A DNA stretch of 64,000 nt from Fibrella aquatilis (GCF_017353255.1 NZ_JAFMYU010000010.1:145581-209580), one strand, 5' to 3'. Positions 25,288-35,757 are shown, numbered from the stretch's first letter. Notes: generated from the letters alone by a model not told the origin. Program-made: numbers and translations.

Positions 25288-27027
25288 TTAATATCCGTCG
25301 TTTTGCACCAGCGTTGGTTTGCCGTCTATTGAACTCCGAGTGATAGCCTGGTTAGGGATTGGCTCGTATTCTGACTTTCCTTTTGTGAATTTAGCGCCCG
25401 TCAGGTACGTCCGGCGCTTGGATTCAGTGGCCAGATACTCGTTCAAGACCACGTCGGCCACACCCCAGCGCACCAGGTCGAAGCGGCGGTTGCCCTCCAT
25501 GCCCAACTCGATGCGGCGCTCGAACCGAACGGCATCACGCGCCACGGCCTTATCGGTCCAGGCGGTAGCATACTGCTTCACCAGGTAGTTGGCAGCCGGT
25601 TTTTCCGAGAAGCCTTTCTCCGGCTTAGTGTTGTCGACATACGCCTTCACGAAACCATCTGGGTTGGCTGCCCGCGCCCGTACCAGGTTCACATACTTAC
25701 GGGCCGTTTCCAGACTGCCTACTTCCACCTCGCACTCAGCCGCCAGCAACAGCACCTCGGCGTAGCGGATCAGCTTCACGTTGTTGGTGTTATAGCCTTT
25801 GGTCCAGCCCGAAGCCGAGGTCAGCGTGCCTTCCTGCGACTTGTAGTAAACGTTTTTCTTGGGTGAATAAGGCCCGGCATAGGCGGGATCACGCTGCCAG
25901 CCAATACCACCATGCAGACCCCAGTCGAGGTACGGAATGCTTCGGCGACCAACCGTCCAGTCGAGACGGGGATCAAGGTTGGCGGCGTCAGGTACGAAGG
26001 CATCGGTTGTTTTGGTGCCTTCGTCATTCTTCACGTTTACGTCGTTATACGTCTTCAGCAAGGGCAGGCCGTTGGCATCGGTGCGAAAGGCATTAACCAG
26101 GTTTTGCGAGGGCTGGTGAAACCCGCAGCATCCACCAGGACCGCTACCGTAAGGAAAGTTCAGCACGTCACCGTTGTTGCCTTGGTCATCGGTACCAATG
26201 TTTACGGCCTGTTGCACTTCCAGTACCCCTTCTCCCGAATTTTGTATGGCGGCGTCGAAGTTGTCCTGGTATTTGGCGTTCAACTTGTACACGCCCGACG
26301 CGATAACGGCATCGAACAGAGGCTTTGCGTTGGTGTAATCCTGTTTCCAGAGGTAGGTGATACCCAGCAGGCTTTGTGCAGCTCCTTTAGTGGCCCGGCC
26401 TGGCTCGGTTTGCTTCAAAGGCAGGTTAGCTACCGCAAACTTCAGGTCTTCCTGGATGTTTGGCCAGATATCCTTGTCATTTGGCAGGCGGAACTCGGTC
26501 ACAGTTTCGTCAATATAAGGCACCTTGTTGAAGGTACGCTTTAGCTCATAGTGGTAGAAACCACGCAGGAACCGAGCCTCGGCAATCTTGGCCGTACGGG
26601 TAGCCTCGGTCACGCCCGAAATGGATTTCAGAGCCTGGATAGCCTTGTTAGCACGGGCAATGCCGTCATAATAAGTGTTCCACTTCGACTGTGGATACGG
26701 GTTGTTGGCGTTGGTTTCGTGGCGCTCAATAGGCACCACGTCGGGCTGGTCATTGGCTTCCGACCCTTTGTAGGCATCGCCACCGGCAATACTGCCATAC
26801 GTCCAGTTCGATGCTGCCGAACCCCAGGGCGACCCGTTGTCCCAGCTCGAAAAACCGTCCATGTTCGAGTAGGCCGCAATCAGCAGGGCATCGGCCCCCG
26901 TGAGGTTGGCCGACAGGGTGCTTTCGTTAACGGCCCCGAACGGCTTCTGCTCCAGAAATTTATCATTACAGGCCCATACCAGCCCTAAAAGGAGCGTTCC
27001 GGTGCCTAGTGCAAGTTTGTAATTCAT
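25288..27027 (-). CDS. RagB/SusD-family nutrient-binding lipoprotein
   Basis: A 579-residue outer-membrane lipoprotein that caps a SusC channel and binds ligand. The signal peptide ends LVWACNDKFLEQKPFG, with the lipidated Cys at residue 20. The N-terminal TPR-like helices include AKIAEARFLRGFYHYELKRTFNKVPYIDETV, the family signature. The C-terminal block is VKLIRYAEVLLLAAECEVEVG, followed by RRIELGMEGNRRFDLVRWG and the final YEPIPNQAI. It lies 23 bases after the SusC gene at 27051, its partner. It is clearly paralogous to the SusD protein at 30524-32266. Confidence 0.95.
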   Translation of the reverse strand: MNYKLALGTGTLLLGLVWACNDKFLEQKPFGAVNESTLSANLTGADALLIAAYSNMDGFSSWDNGSPWGSAASNWTYGSIAGGDAYKGSEANDQPDVVPIERHETNANNPYPQSKWNTYYDGIARANKAIQALKSISGVTEATRTAKIAEARFLRGFYHYELKRTFNKVPYIDETVTEFRLPNDKDIWPNIQEDLKFAVANLPLKQTEPGRATKGAAQSLLGITYLWKQDYTNAKPLFDAVIASGVYKLNAKYQDNFDAAIQNSGEGVLEVQQAVNIGTDDQGNNGDVLNFPYGSGPGGCCGFHQPSQNLVNAFRTDANGLPLLKTYNDVNVKNDEGTKTTDAFVPDAANLDPRLDWTVGRRSIPYLDWGLHGGIGWQRDPAYAGPYSPKKNVYYKSQEGTLTSASGWTKGYNTNNVKLIRYAEVLLLAAECEVEVGSLETARKYVNLVRARAANPDGFVKAYVDNTKPEKGFSEKPAANYLVKQYATAWTDKAVARDAVRFERRIELGMEGNRRFDLVRWGVADVVLNEYLATESKRRTYLTGAKFTKGKSEYEPIPNQAITRSSIDGKPTLVQNDGY

Positions 27028-27050
27028 GATGGTTTTTGTTGTTGTGGTTG

Positions 27051-30000
27051 TTAGAATTCAATGTTAGCACCAAAATACACTGAGCGCGAGATAGGGTACC
27101 GACCAAAGTCAACGCCCATTGATAGGTCACGCTTCGAGTTGTAGCCTTCCTGTATGTTTTGAATGGTCACATCAGGGTCGAGGCCGCTGTAGTTCGTGAT
27201 CGTGAACAGGTTCGACGTTTGGACGTACAGCCGGAGGCGGTCCACACCAAAACGACTAGTGGTGGCTGCAGGCAGGGTGTAACCTATGGTCAGGTTCTTC
27301 GCCCGGAAGTATGAACCCGGCTCTACGTAGAATGAACTCCGTTGCGAACTGTAGGTATCGTTCCTGTCCAGCACGGGGTAGGTAATGCCCGCCTGGTAGA
27401 GCATGTTCTTCGAGTAGTTGGCCTGGAACGCGGGGAAGTCCGTAAAGTAGCGGGTGTAGTTAAACAGTTGGTTGCCATACACACCCTGCATATAGAGCGT
27501 AAAATCGAAGCCTTTGTAGTTGGCCGTCAGGTTGATACCGTAGTTCAGCTTAGGAATGGGGCTACCAATTACGGTCTGGTCTTTGTCATCAATCACGCCA
27601 TCGCCGTTCAGGTCACGGAAAAGCAGGCGACCCACTTTGGCATCGCCCGGTGTCTTGGGCAACTGCGCTTCTGCCTTAATCACCCCGTCGTTGATGTAGC
27701 CCCAGTATTGCGAAATAGGGTAGCCTACCAGCGTACGGGTGATGTCGCCGATGCGCGAACCGGCACCCGTAATAAACGAGTTCGAGTTGGCATCGATCTT
27801 GGTCACGGTGTTCACATACGTACCGGCCGACACCGTAACGCCATAGTTCAACTCGTTGGCCAGGGCTTTGCCTCTGTAACCCAGTTGGATGTCTACGCCG
27901 TTGTTCTCCATATCGCCGATATTGAGGGGCACCTGACCGATGTTACCTGCCGTTGAGGGCAGGGGCACCTTATACAGGATGTCCGACGTTTTACGACGAT
28001 AATATTCCACCGTCAGGTCAAGGGCGTTGAACAGGCGGGCATCTATGCCAATGTTGAGCATTTTGGTAGTCTCCCACCGCAGGTCTTTGTTGGCCACCGA
28101 GTTTTGTGCAAAACCAGGCGTGATGGCGCTGGGGCTTCCCTGAATAGAGTAGCCGGTACCACCAATGCTCTGACCAAAGTTGGCGAAGCCAGGGTAGTCG
28201 TCACCAATTTCGTTGTTACCTACTATCCCGTAGCTGGCCCGCAGTTTCAGGTCGTTCACCATCGTTATGTCTTTGAAGAAATCCTCCTTCGACACCCGCC
28301 AGCCAACGCTGGCCGATGGGAACGTACCGTAAGGGTTGTTAATAAACCGAGATACCCCATCGCGCCGAATCGTACCGCTAAACAGGTACTTGTCATTGTA
28401 ATTGTAGTTTACCTGCGCAAAGAAGGGTGAGTAGAACGTCACCTGCCCACGGTAGTCACCTAAGTTCCAGGTTTTCGAGTTGGTATTGGTCAGAATCCGG
28501 TAGTTCGGGTCGTCACCAAACGTCAGGCCATTACCGGCGGCATTAAACCCTTCGTAGTCATTCCGCTTAGATTCTGTACCTAGCAGGGCCGATACGTGAT
28601 GTAAGCCGAAGTCCTGATTATACGATAAAGTATTGAAAAACACCCAGTTACGGTTCGTAAACGTGTTGCGATTCAGGCTGTTAGAGGCGTTGATCTCCGT
28701 TGCTTCGAAGTTGCGGAAACCATAGCTGCGGCCTGACCCGGTGTTTAGGTCAACCCCGAAGCTTGATTTTAACGTGAAGTGTTTCAGGAAATCGATCTCG
28801 ATGTAAGCGTTGCCCGTTAGGCGGTAGCTGTAGCCAGGGTTGGCGGCCGAACGATCCTGCTGAGCGATGGGGTTACCAGCGTTTGAGGGCAGACCTGCGG
28901 GACCAGCGTAGTAGCCGTTGATGTCATAGACCGGCACAATGCCTGGCATCCGGTAGGTGTTCAAAATAACCGAACCTTCGCTGGGGTTTCCTACGCTCCC
29001 CTGTGACGTCTGATAAGCTAGGCTAAAGTTTTCACCCACGCGCACGTGCTTCTTTACGCTGTATTCGCTGTTGATACGAGCCTGATACCGCTTGAAGAAG
29101 TTCTGGATCAGGATACCGTTGTTGTCGAAATAGTTGAAGCTGGTGTAGAACCGGCCCCGCTCTGAACCGCCCGACGCGCTCAACTGCACGTTGGTTGACG
29201 GAGCGGTTTTAAACAACTCGCGGAACCAGTCGGTGCCTGCCTTGTTCGCTTTGGCGATGAGGTAGTTCTGCCCGGCATCGGCCGTGGGGTCAGAGTTTAA
29301 GTAATATTTAGCTGGGTCAACGGCAGGGTCACCGGCTTTGAAACCACCCGTCCGTGTGAAGAAATCAGGCAGGGTCCAGGTGCCGCCGTTGTTGATGTAA
29401 AAGTTCGACGTGAATGGAATACCTGCCCCCGCCGACAGCCCCTGATTAATCTTCAGGAGTTCGTCAGGCGTGGCTAGCACGGGGTATTTGGCAGGTGTTG
29501 CCACGCCGCTCCAAATATCGAGACTGATCTTCGACACTCCTGCTTTCCCTTTTTTGGTCGTTACCACAATTACGCCGTTGGCAGCCCGTGACCCATAGAT
29601 CGAGGCCGAGGCGGCATCTTTCAGCACCTGAATCGACTCGATATCGTTCGGGTTGAGGAAGTTCAGGTTCGACTCATTCTGCACCGGCACGCCATCAATT
29701 ACATAGAGCGGTTCGTTTTGGTTGAATGACCCAATGCCCCGCACCCGGATGAAGGCGGCACTTCCCGGATCACCCGACGAGCTTACCTGCACACCCGCAA
29801 TACGACCCTGTAACTGATCAGCGATGTTGCCGGCAGGTATTTTCTTCATTTCCTTCACGTCTACCACGGCCACCGCGCCGGTGATGTCTTTACGCTGCTG
29901 GGCGGCGTAGCCCGTTACCACTACCTCTTGTAGCGAGGTGGCATCGGCCGTCAGGCTAACCGAGACACTGTTTCGGTTGCCCACTTTCACCTCCTGCCGC

Positions 30001-30254
30001 ACAAAGCCAACGAACGAGAACACTAAAACGCTCTCTCTGCCAGGAACGCTAATGTTGTAGCCACCATCGGCATCGGTTGTCACACCTTTTGTGGTGCCCT
30101 TTAGGAGTACGTTTACACCCGGCAACCCGTTGTTTGACTCAGCGTCTAGTACTCGGCCAGAAATACGTATATCCTGCGCCATCGATGCCAGCGATAGCAA
30201 GAAGAATAGAAAAAGTGCTGGTGCTATCTTCCAGCGTGTTAAGTAGGTGTTCAT
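27051..30254 (-). CDS. SusC/RagA-family TonB-linked receptor (second)
   Basis: A receptor of about 1067 residues that works with the SusD protein 23 bases downstream. The start MNTYLTRWK at 30254 (or the ATG just before it at 30257) opens a signal peptide ending SLASMAQ; an ATG further up adds 12 unlikely residues. The regulatory-like domain reads IRISGRVLDAESNNGLPGVNVLLKGTTKG. The plug has PLYVIDGVPVQNESNLNFLNPNDIESIQVLKDAASASIYGSRAANGV-type motifs, here seen as DAASASIYGSRAANG and VIVVTTKKG. The barrel ends VYFGANIEF. It is a paralogue of the receptor at 32286. Confidence 0.95.
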   Translation of the reverse strand: MNTYLTRWKIAPALFLFFLLSLASMAQDIRISGRVLDAESNNGLPGVNVLLKGTTKGVTTDADGGYNISVPGRESVLVFSFVGFVRQEVKVGNRNSVSVSLTADATSLQEVVVTGYAAQQRKDITGAVAVVDVKEMKKIPAGNIADQLQGRIAGVQVSSSGDPGSAAFIRVRGIGSFNQNEPLYVIDGVPVQNESNLNFLNPNDIESIQVLKDAASASIYGSRAANGVIVVTTKKGKAGVSKISLDIWSGVATPAKYPVLATPDELLKINQGLSAGAGIPFTSNFYINNGGTWTLPDFFTRTGGFKAGDPAVDPAKYYLNSDPTADAGQNYLIAKANKAGTDWFRELFKTAPSTNVQLSASGGSERGRFYTSFNYFDNNGILIQNFFKRYQARINSEYSVKKHVRVGENFSLAYQTSQGSVGNPSEGSVILNTYRMPGIVPVYDINGYYAGPAGLPSNAGNPIAQQDRSAANPGYSYRLTGNAYIEIDFLKHFTLKSSFGVDLNTGSGRSYGFRNFEATEINASNSLNRNTFTNRNWVFFNTLSYNQDFGLHHVSALLGTESKRNDYEGFNAAGNGLTFGDDPNYRILTNTNSKTWNLGDYRGQVTFYSPFFAQVNYNYNDKYLFSGTIRRDGVSRFINNPYGTFPSASVGWRVSKEDFFKDITMVNDLKLRASYGIVGNNEIGDDYPGFANFGQSIGGTGYSIQGSPSAITPGFAQNSVANKDLRWETTKMLNIGIDARLFNALDLTVEYYRRKTSDILYKVPLPSTAGNIGQVPLNIGDMENNGVDIQLGYRGKALANELNYGVTVSAGTYVNTVTKIDANSNSFITGAGSRIGDITRTLVGYPISQYWGYINDGVIKAEAQLPKTPGDAKVGRLLFRDLNGDGVIDDKDQTVIGSPIPKLNYGINLTANYKGFDFTLYMQGVYGNQLFNYTRYFTDFPAFQANYSKNMLYQAGITYPVLDRNDTYSSQRSSFYVEPGSYFRAKNLTIGYTLPAATTSRFGVDRLRLYVQTSNLFTITNYSGLDPDVTIQNIQEGYNSKRDLSMGVDFGRYPISRSVYFGANIEF

Positions 30255-30450
30255 CATGTGCAAAAAAGCTTTTATAGGTCTTATTACCACCTCTAAAGTA
30301 ATTACTTACAGACCATTCTCTGTAAATACTGTTAAATTTTTTAGTGGAAATGTGCCAGTTTACCGCTTTATAGGCAGTAAAAGCACTTTTTATACTAGTA
30401 TTAGTAACAGGTAATCCTACTGTGTTATACATAAGTAATAATGCAAGAAA

Positions 30451-30526
30451 TAAACAGTCAGCGTAGTAACGTAAAAAGCCACGACATACATGCCGTGGCT
30501 TTTTACGTTACTACGCTGACTGTTTA
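30451..30526. terminator. Very long hairpin (33-bp perfect stem) at the SusD stop
   Basis: Arms 30451-30483 and 30494-30526 are exact reverse complements with a 10-base loop. The right arm ends with the TTA that encodes the SusD stop codon, so the hairpin starts at the stop. An inner stretch (AAAAAGCCACG / CGTGGCTTTTT) looks like a normal terminator that has been extended by over 20 bp outward. It separates the two SusCD operons. Confidence 0.88.
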
Positions 30527-32266
30527 ATAGCCAGGGTTCTGCGTCAGCACATCTTTACCCTGTAGGTCAATTTGTGCCTGCGGAATGGGTAGGTACTCAT
30601 GCTTACCGGCAGTGAAACGGGCACCGCCCAGCGTAGTAGGCAGAATTTTGCCTTCGTACGTCAGGTAGGCATTAACAGTAGGCTCGGCAATGCCCCAGCG
30701 CACTAGGTCGAAGAAGCGGTGACCTTCGTCGCCCAGTTCCAGACGGCGCTCAAACCGAACGGCCGTGCGGGCGGTTGCTTTATCAGCAAACTGCGCGGCA
30801 GTATAGGGCTTAATCACATAGTTAGCCGCTGGCTTGCCATCAGCGCGCACCACAAAACCAGCTGGGTTGGCGGCCCGGTTGCGCACCAAGTTGGTGTATT
30901 CCAGTGCCTTTGTCAAGCTACCTACTTCAATTTCGGCCTCAGCCGCCATCAGTAACAGATCAGCAAAACGGAGCAGGGGAACATTCAACGCTGTGTAGCC
31001 TGGGGTCCATGAGCTGTTATCCTGCAATGAGCCTTTGTCAGCCTTATAGTATGTGAACTTCTTGGGCGAGTAAGGACCGCCGTTAGGCTGGTTCCGAATC
31101 CAGTCGGCACCAGGGTGGTCCTGCCAGTCGAGGTATGGAATGCCCCGGCGACCAATCGTGTGGTCAATACGCGGATCAAGCGTACCAGCATCGGGTGTGA
31201 AGGCCTCCTTCGACAGTACCCCCATATCGCTCTTCACCTGATTGGCACCTGTGTTGTAGCTACCATCTAGCAGTGGCAGGCCGTTGGCCGTAGTGCGGAA
31301 CGAGTTGGCATACTCAGAGCTGGGCTGGTTAAATCCGCAGCAGTTACCAGGTCCGTTTGGTCCGGTGTTGTAAGGGTAGTTCAGGTCAAACTCAGGATTG
31401 GCATTGTTCACGCTACCGGTGTTGGCAGCAGCCTGAATCACGAAGATGGACTCTTCGTTGTTATCATTCGAGGCTTTGTAGAGGTCTGCGTACTTGGGTA
31501 CGAGGCCATATTTCTTGCCATTCGAGGTCTTGCCGCTGGCAATGATCAGGTCGAACAATGTTTTGGCTTCAGTATACTTCTTTTGGTACAAATACACCTT
31601 AGCAAGCATCGATGCCGCCGCCCACTTGTTCACCCGGCCAACTGCCGCCTGTGTTTCCGGCAGGTTATCATAGGCTGCTTTCAGGTCTGCCTCAATCTTG
31701 GGATAAATATCTGCGTTATTCGGCACCTTCTCAATCCCGGTCCCATAATCGACCGTCTCATCGATGTAAGGCACCATGTTGTAGATCTTTTTGAGTTCGA
31801 AGTAATAAAAGCCCCGCAGGAATTTAGCCTCGGCCGTAATGCGCGTCTTGTCGGCGGCAGTTATATCGGCAATAGGCGTGGCCAACAACCGAAGGGTGGC
31901 GTTTACGCGACTGATGCCTTCATACTTACGCTGCCAGGTACCACCCACGTCGCCAGTCGAAATTGTTTCAAAGCGCTGGAGCGGGTTGATGGTTGAAAAG
32001 TCGCCGGGGTCGGTGCCTTTGTTGGCATCACCACCACGAATACCGCCCCACACCCAGTTTGCGGCCGACGCCAGCCGGTCACCCCGGCCATTGAGCACAG
32101 AGTAGGCCGCAATGAGTGATCCTTCCACGCCAGCTTTCGAGCTAAGCTGTGATCCGCTCAACTGGCCTGTTACGGGTACTTCCAGATAAGTGTCTTTACA
32201 GGCAACGGTCATTAGGGCAAAGGCCGCCGTTGCACCAAGAATGGTCAATTTTTTTGTAGGTCTCAT
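30524..32266 (-). CDS. RagB/SusD-family nutrient-binding lipoprotein (second)
   Basis: A 580-residue SusD protein. The start at 32266 (MRPTKKLTILGATAAF) is chosen because it gives a signal peptide with lipobox LMTVAC and avoids overlap with the SusC stop at 32286. Signature blocks are ITAEAKFLRGFYYFELKKIYNMVPYIDETVDYG, VPLLRFADLLLMAAEAEIEVG and RRLELGDEGHRFFDLVRWG. The GNCCGFNQPSSEY segment near residue 290 matches GGCCGFHQPSQNL in its paralogue at 25288, so both pairs may recognise related ligands. It is 19 bases downstream of its SusC partner. Confidence 0.95.
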   Translation of the reverse strand: MRPTKKLTILGATAAFALMTVACKDTYLEVPVTGQLSGSQLSSKAGVEGSLIAAYSVLNGRGDRLASAANWVWGGIRGGDANKGTDPGDFSTINPLQRFETISTGDVGGTWQRKYEGISRVNATLRLLATPIADITAADKTRITAEAKFLRGFYYFELKKIYNMVPYIDETVDYGTGIEKVPNNADIYPKIEADLKAAYDNLPETQAAVGRVNKWAAASMLAKVYLYQKKYTEAKTLFDLIIASGKTSNGKKYGLVPKYADLYKASNDNNEESIFVIQAAANTGSVNNANPEFDLNYPYNTGPNGPGNCCGFNQPSSEYANSFRTTANGLPLLDGSYNTGANQVKSDMGVLSKEAFTPDAGTLDPRIDHTIGRRGIPYLDWQDHPGADWIRNQPNGGPYSPKKFTYYKADKGSLQDNSSWTPGYTALNVPLLRFADLLLMAAEAEIEVGSLTKALEYTNLVRNRAANPAGFVVRADGKPAANYVIKPYTAAQFADKATARTAVRFERRLELGDEGHRFFDLVRWGIAEPTVNAYLTYEGKILPTTLGGARFTAGKHEYLPIPQAQIDLQGKDVLTQNPGY

Positions 32267-32285
32267 TATGATTGTCGTTTTCAGG

Positions 32286-35200
32286 TTAGAAGCCAATGCT
32301 TACGCCGCCCAGTACACTCCGGGTGATGGGGTAGTTGCCCACGTCGATGCCGAAGTTGGTATCGGCGTTGCCACCAACGCTGGGGTCGAGGCCCTGGTAT
32401 TTGGTGATCGTAAACAGGTTGTTGGTCGAAGCAAACACCCGCACCCGCTGCAAGCCAATACGCTTGAGGGCGGTGGCTGGTACATTGTAGCCGATGTTCA
32501 GGTTCTGCAACCGGAAGTACGAGCCGTCTTCTACGTAGTATGAGTTCGACTGGGTGTTGGTGCTGAAGTTAGACGCAGCCTCGAAAATGGGTACCGTGGC
32601 ACCTGTGTTCTCCGGCGTCCATGACTGCTTCACGCGTGCGCTGATGGCCGCCCCGGCAAATGAGGGGTAGAAATCGGTAAACCATTTCGACACGTTGAAG
32701 ATTTTGCCACCCAGTGCAGTGTAGGCGTACGTCTCAATGTCGAAATTTTTGTAGGTAAAGCGCAGGTTCAAACCACCCGTAAATTTCGGCACGGGGCTAC
32801 CCAGGTACGTCCGGTCAGCGGCGTCAATTTTACCATCGCCATTAATATCGGCAAAACGGAAACGACCAGGGGCGGCACCATCCTGTTTGGGCGCACCATC
32901 TACTTCAGCTTTGCTCTGGAACAGGCCCAGGGTCTGGTAGCCATAGAACGCCGAGATCGAATAGCCCAGTTGGTTACGGATGGGGTTAATGCCCCGGAAC
33001 CCTGGGTTTACCGTAGTCAGGTAGGTGAGGCCGGGGGCCAGGTAGGTGATCTCATTTTTCAGGATACTACCCGTAATGTTGGCTTCATAACCCACCTCCG
33101 AGCCGATTTTGCCACGGGTAATGATTTGCAGGTCGATACCCTGGTTCAACATTTTACCGATGTTGACCGACGGGGCCGAGGCGTACGTACCGATTACGTC
33201 AGGAACGGGTACGGCAAAGAGCAGATCTTTGGTGTCTTTCTGCCAGATATCAAAGATCACATCCAACCGACCGCCGAAGAACGTACCATCGAAGCCAAGG
33301 TTTGAGGTAATACTAGTCTCCCACTTGGCATCGGGGTTACCAATACGTGAACGGTAGTAGCCAGACACCGTGCTCGAGTTCGACCCGTTGATGTCGTAAG
33401 CCGAGTTGCCCAGCGTAGAGGCGTAAAGGCTAAACTGGTTGTTGGGGTCTACGTTGTTCGAGTTACCCATGATGCCGTAGCCACCGCGAATTTTCAGGTC
33501 GGCGATCCAGGGAATCTCCTTCATGAACGGTTCTGCCGAAATGCGCCATGCTGCCGAACCGGCGGGAAATACACCATAGCGGTTGTTAGCACCAAACCGG
33601 CTCGACCCGTCGCGACGGATAACGCCCGTAACGATGTATTTATCATTGTAGGAATAATTGACCCGGCTAAACAAGGAGTAAAAATTAACCCCAAGGCCCT
33701 GATCGCTACCTACCGTCTTACCAGTGGCCGATACAGTGTTGAGCGTGATATAGTTCGGGTCGAACGAGAATGGGTTCTGACCACCACCGTTCATGTTCCG
33801 AAACACACCGGTGTTCAGGGCTTCCTGACCCACCAACGCATCGATATTATGTATACCAATATGCTTTTTGTAGCTGGCCGTATTGGTCAGCACATACGAG
33901 AAATTATAGCCGCTAAACTCGTTATAGCCCGTTGCCGAGTTATTCTCTGAGTTTTCGTACTGAATGCGGCTGTATCCCTGCCCATAGAACGTGTTATACT
34001 GACCACCAAGGCTGCTGCGGAGTGTCAGGCCTTCAATAGGCTCAACTTCCAAGTAGAGGTTACCAAAGCCGTTGGCGTTGAAACTGCGGTCGTTACCCTG
34101 CCCCTGACGGCTGGCCACCGGGTTACGTGGGTTGTTGAACCCTTTAGCTGCGGTACCGCCATAGCCACCAAACTCGTCATAGACGGGAATGATAGAGGGC
34201 ATACGGAACGCCTGAAGGATGTCGTTCTCATCGGCCGCTACACCCTGACCCCCGTTTTGACCACCCTGACCCAATACAGACCGGTATGTGAATTGCAGGT
34301 TTTCGCCAATCCGCACGTATTTCGAGAGGTTGAACTCAGTGTTGGCCCGGAATGTATAACGCTTGAAATCATTGTTCAACAAAATACCTGCCTGATTTTG
34401 AGCACTCAGGCCGATGTAGAAACGGCTATTGTCGGTGCCGCCTGAGAAACCCAGCGAGTGGCGTTGTAGGGGGGCTACACGGGTAATGGCCTTGTACCAG
34501 TCGGTGCCTTCTTTGTTGGCACGCACTACCTGATAAATTGAACCAGCCGTGGGGTCAACGTTGTACTTAAGCTTTTCTGCCGCTAGATCTACAGAACCCA
34601 CCACACCGGCGTTACCGCCTACATTAATAAAGTCGGGAATGACCGGCGTGGCACCCGTGCCAAACTGAGGGTGGCTGTACACCGGGGCGATACCGTTTTG
34701 GCTCGCCGTATTGCGGAACTGACGCCAGGTCCAGTCGGCAAACTCAGTTGGATTCAGCATTGCCTGCCCAGTGCCGGGGTCTGTTGTACCATACTGCCCA
34801 TCATAGCTGATGTTCAGCCGCTTGGCGCTTTTAGACCCTTTTTTAGTCGTATAAACAATTACGCCGTTGGCCGCACGAGCACCATAAATAGAAGCCGAAG
34901 CGGCATCTTTCAGTACCGTAGTCGTTTCTATATCGTCGGGCGAAAGAAAGTCAGTTGAGCCAACCGGCACCCCATCGACTACATTGAGGGGAGCGTTGCC
35001 ACCAAACGCCCCGAAGCCCCGTACCCGCACCTGGCTGCTAGTGCCAGGCTGCCCGTTCGAAATGACCGTCAGGCCAGACACCCGGCCCTGCAACTGCTGC
35101 TCGATGTTGCCCGAAGGCACGGCTGTCAGTGCTTTTGCTTTCACCGTCGATACCGCTCCCGTAGTCATGCGGCGGTCATCGGTGGTATAACCCGTCACAA

Positions 35201-35537
35201 CTACCTCTGTCAGCGTAGTGGCATCATCGGCCAGGCTGATGTTGATTGATGTCCGGTTGCCTACTACGGCTTCCTGCGCAGCGTAGCCAATAAATGAGTA
35301 CACCAGCACTGTCTGCTGGTTAGGCACGTTGATAACGTAGTTACCGGACCCATCAGTTACTACACCTTTGGTAGTACCCTTGATCACCACGTTCACGCCC
35401 GGCAACCCACTATTACCGGCAGCATCGAGCACCTGGCCCGATACCCGTATGTCCTGAGCTATCGCCGAGAGTGATAAGAAGAAAAAGAGGAGAAAGACGG
35501 GGAACCTTCTCCAACAAGTTACGTAAGGGTTTTTCAT
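32286..35537 (-). CDS. SusC/RagA-family TonB-linked receptor (third)
   Basis: A 1083-residue receptor, the first gene of this SusCD pair. A signal peptide ends SLSAIAQ. The regulatory-like domain reads IRVSGQVLDAAGNSGLPGVNVVIKGTTKG, the plug PLNVVDGVPVGSTDFLSPDDIETTTVLKDAAS and GVIVYTTKKG, and the barrel ends SVLGGVSIGF. The protein is a paralogue of the receptor at 27051, and the tandem SusC-SusD-SusC-SusD order points to duplication of the whole pair. The 220 bases upstream (35538-35757) hold its promoter region and that of a divergent lipoprotein; I see no clean TTTG/TAnnTTTG pair there. Confidence 0.95.
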   Translation of the reverse strand: MKNPYVTCWRRFPVFLLFFFLSLSAIAQDIRVSGQVLDAAGNSGLPGVNVVIKGTTKGVVTDGSGNYVINVPNQQTVLVYSFIGYAAQEAVVGNRTSINISLADDATTLTEVVVTGYTTDDRRMTTGAVSTVKAKALTAVPSGNIEQQLQGRVSGLTVISNGQPGTSSQVRVRGFGAFGGNAPLNVVDGVPVGSTDFLSPDDIETTTVLKDAASASIYGARAANGVIVYTTKKGSKSAKRLNISYDGQYGTTDPGTGQAMLNPTEFADWTWRQFRNTASQNGIAPVYSHPQFGTGATPVIPDFINVGGNAGVVGSVDLAAEKLKYNVDPTAGSIYQVVRANKEGTDWYKAITRVAPLQRHSLGFSGGTDNSRFYIGLSAQNQAGILLNNDFKRYTFRANTEFNLSKYVRIGENLQFTYRSVLGQGGQNGGQGVAADENDILQAFRMPSIIPVYDEFGGYGGTAAKGFNNPRNPVASRQGQGNDRSFNANGFGNLYLEVEPIEGLTLRSSLGGQYNTFYGQGYSRIQYENSENNSATGYNEFSGYNFSYVLTNTASYKKHIGIHNIDALVGQEALNTGVFRNMNGGGQNPFSFDPNYITLNTVSATGKTVGSDQGLGVNFYSLFSRVNYSYNDKYIVTGVIRRDGSSRFGANNRYGVFPAGSAAWRISAEPFMKEIPWIADLKIRGGYGIMGNSNNVDPNNQFSLYASTLGNSAYDINGSNSSTVSGYYRSRIGNPDAKWETSITSNLGFDGTFFGGRLDVIFDIWQKDTKDLLFAVPVPDVIGTYASAPSVNIGKMLNQGIDLQIITRGKIGSEVGYEANITGSILKNEITYLAPGLTYLTTVNPGFRGINPIRNQLGYSISAFYGYQTLGLFQSKAEVDGAPKQDGAAPGRFRFADINGDGKIDAADRTYLGSPVPKFTGGLNLRFTYKNFDIETYAYTALGGKIFNVSKWFTDFYPSFAGAAISARVKQSWTPENTGATVPIFEAASNFSTNTQSNSYYVEDGSYFRLQNLNIGYNVPATALKRIGLQRVRVFASTNNLFTITKYQGLDPSVGGNADTNFGIDVGNYPITRSVLGGVSIGF

Positions 35538-35757
35538 GATAAATTGGTTTTAACAAGGTTTTATTAGGCATTATTTGACAATTACTCAGCGACAAAGCCC
35601 GGGTACTCAGCATATATACTCGCTTGAAACCACTTATTTGCTGCTCACTAATAGGCCATTCAATACATGGTCACGATTTTTTCACAACAATTAGTCTACT
35701 TTGTCCGTCCTTTAGAAGGGTGGTATACAAGCCACACAAACTGCCCTTTCAGTAGCT

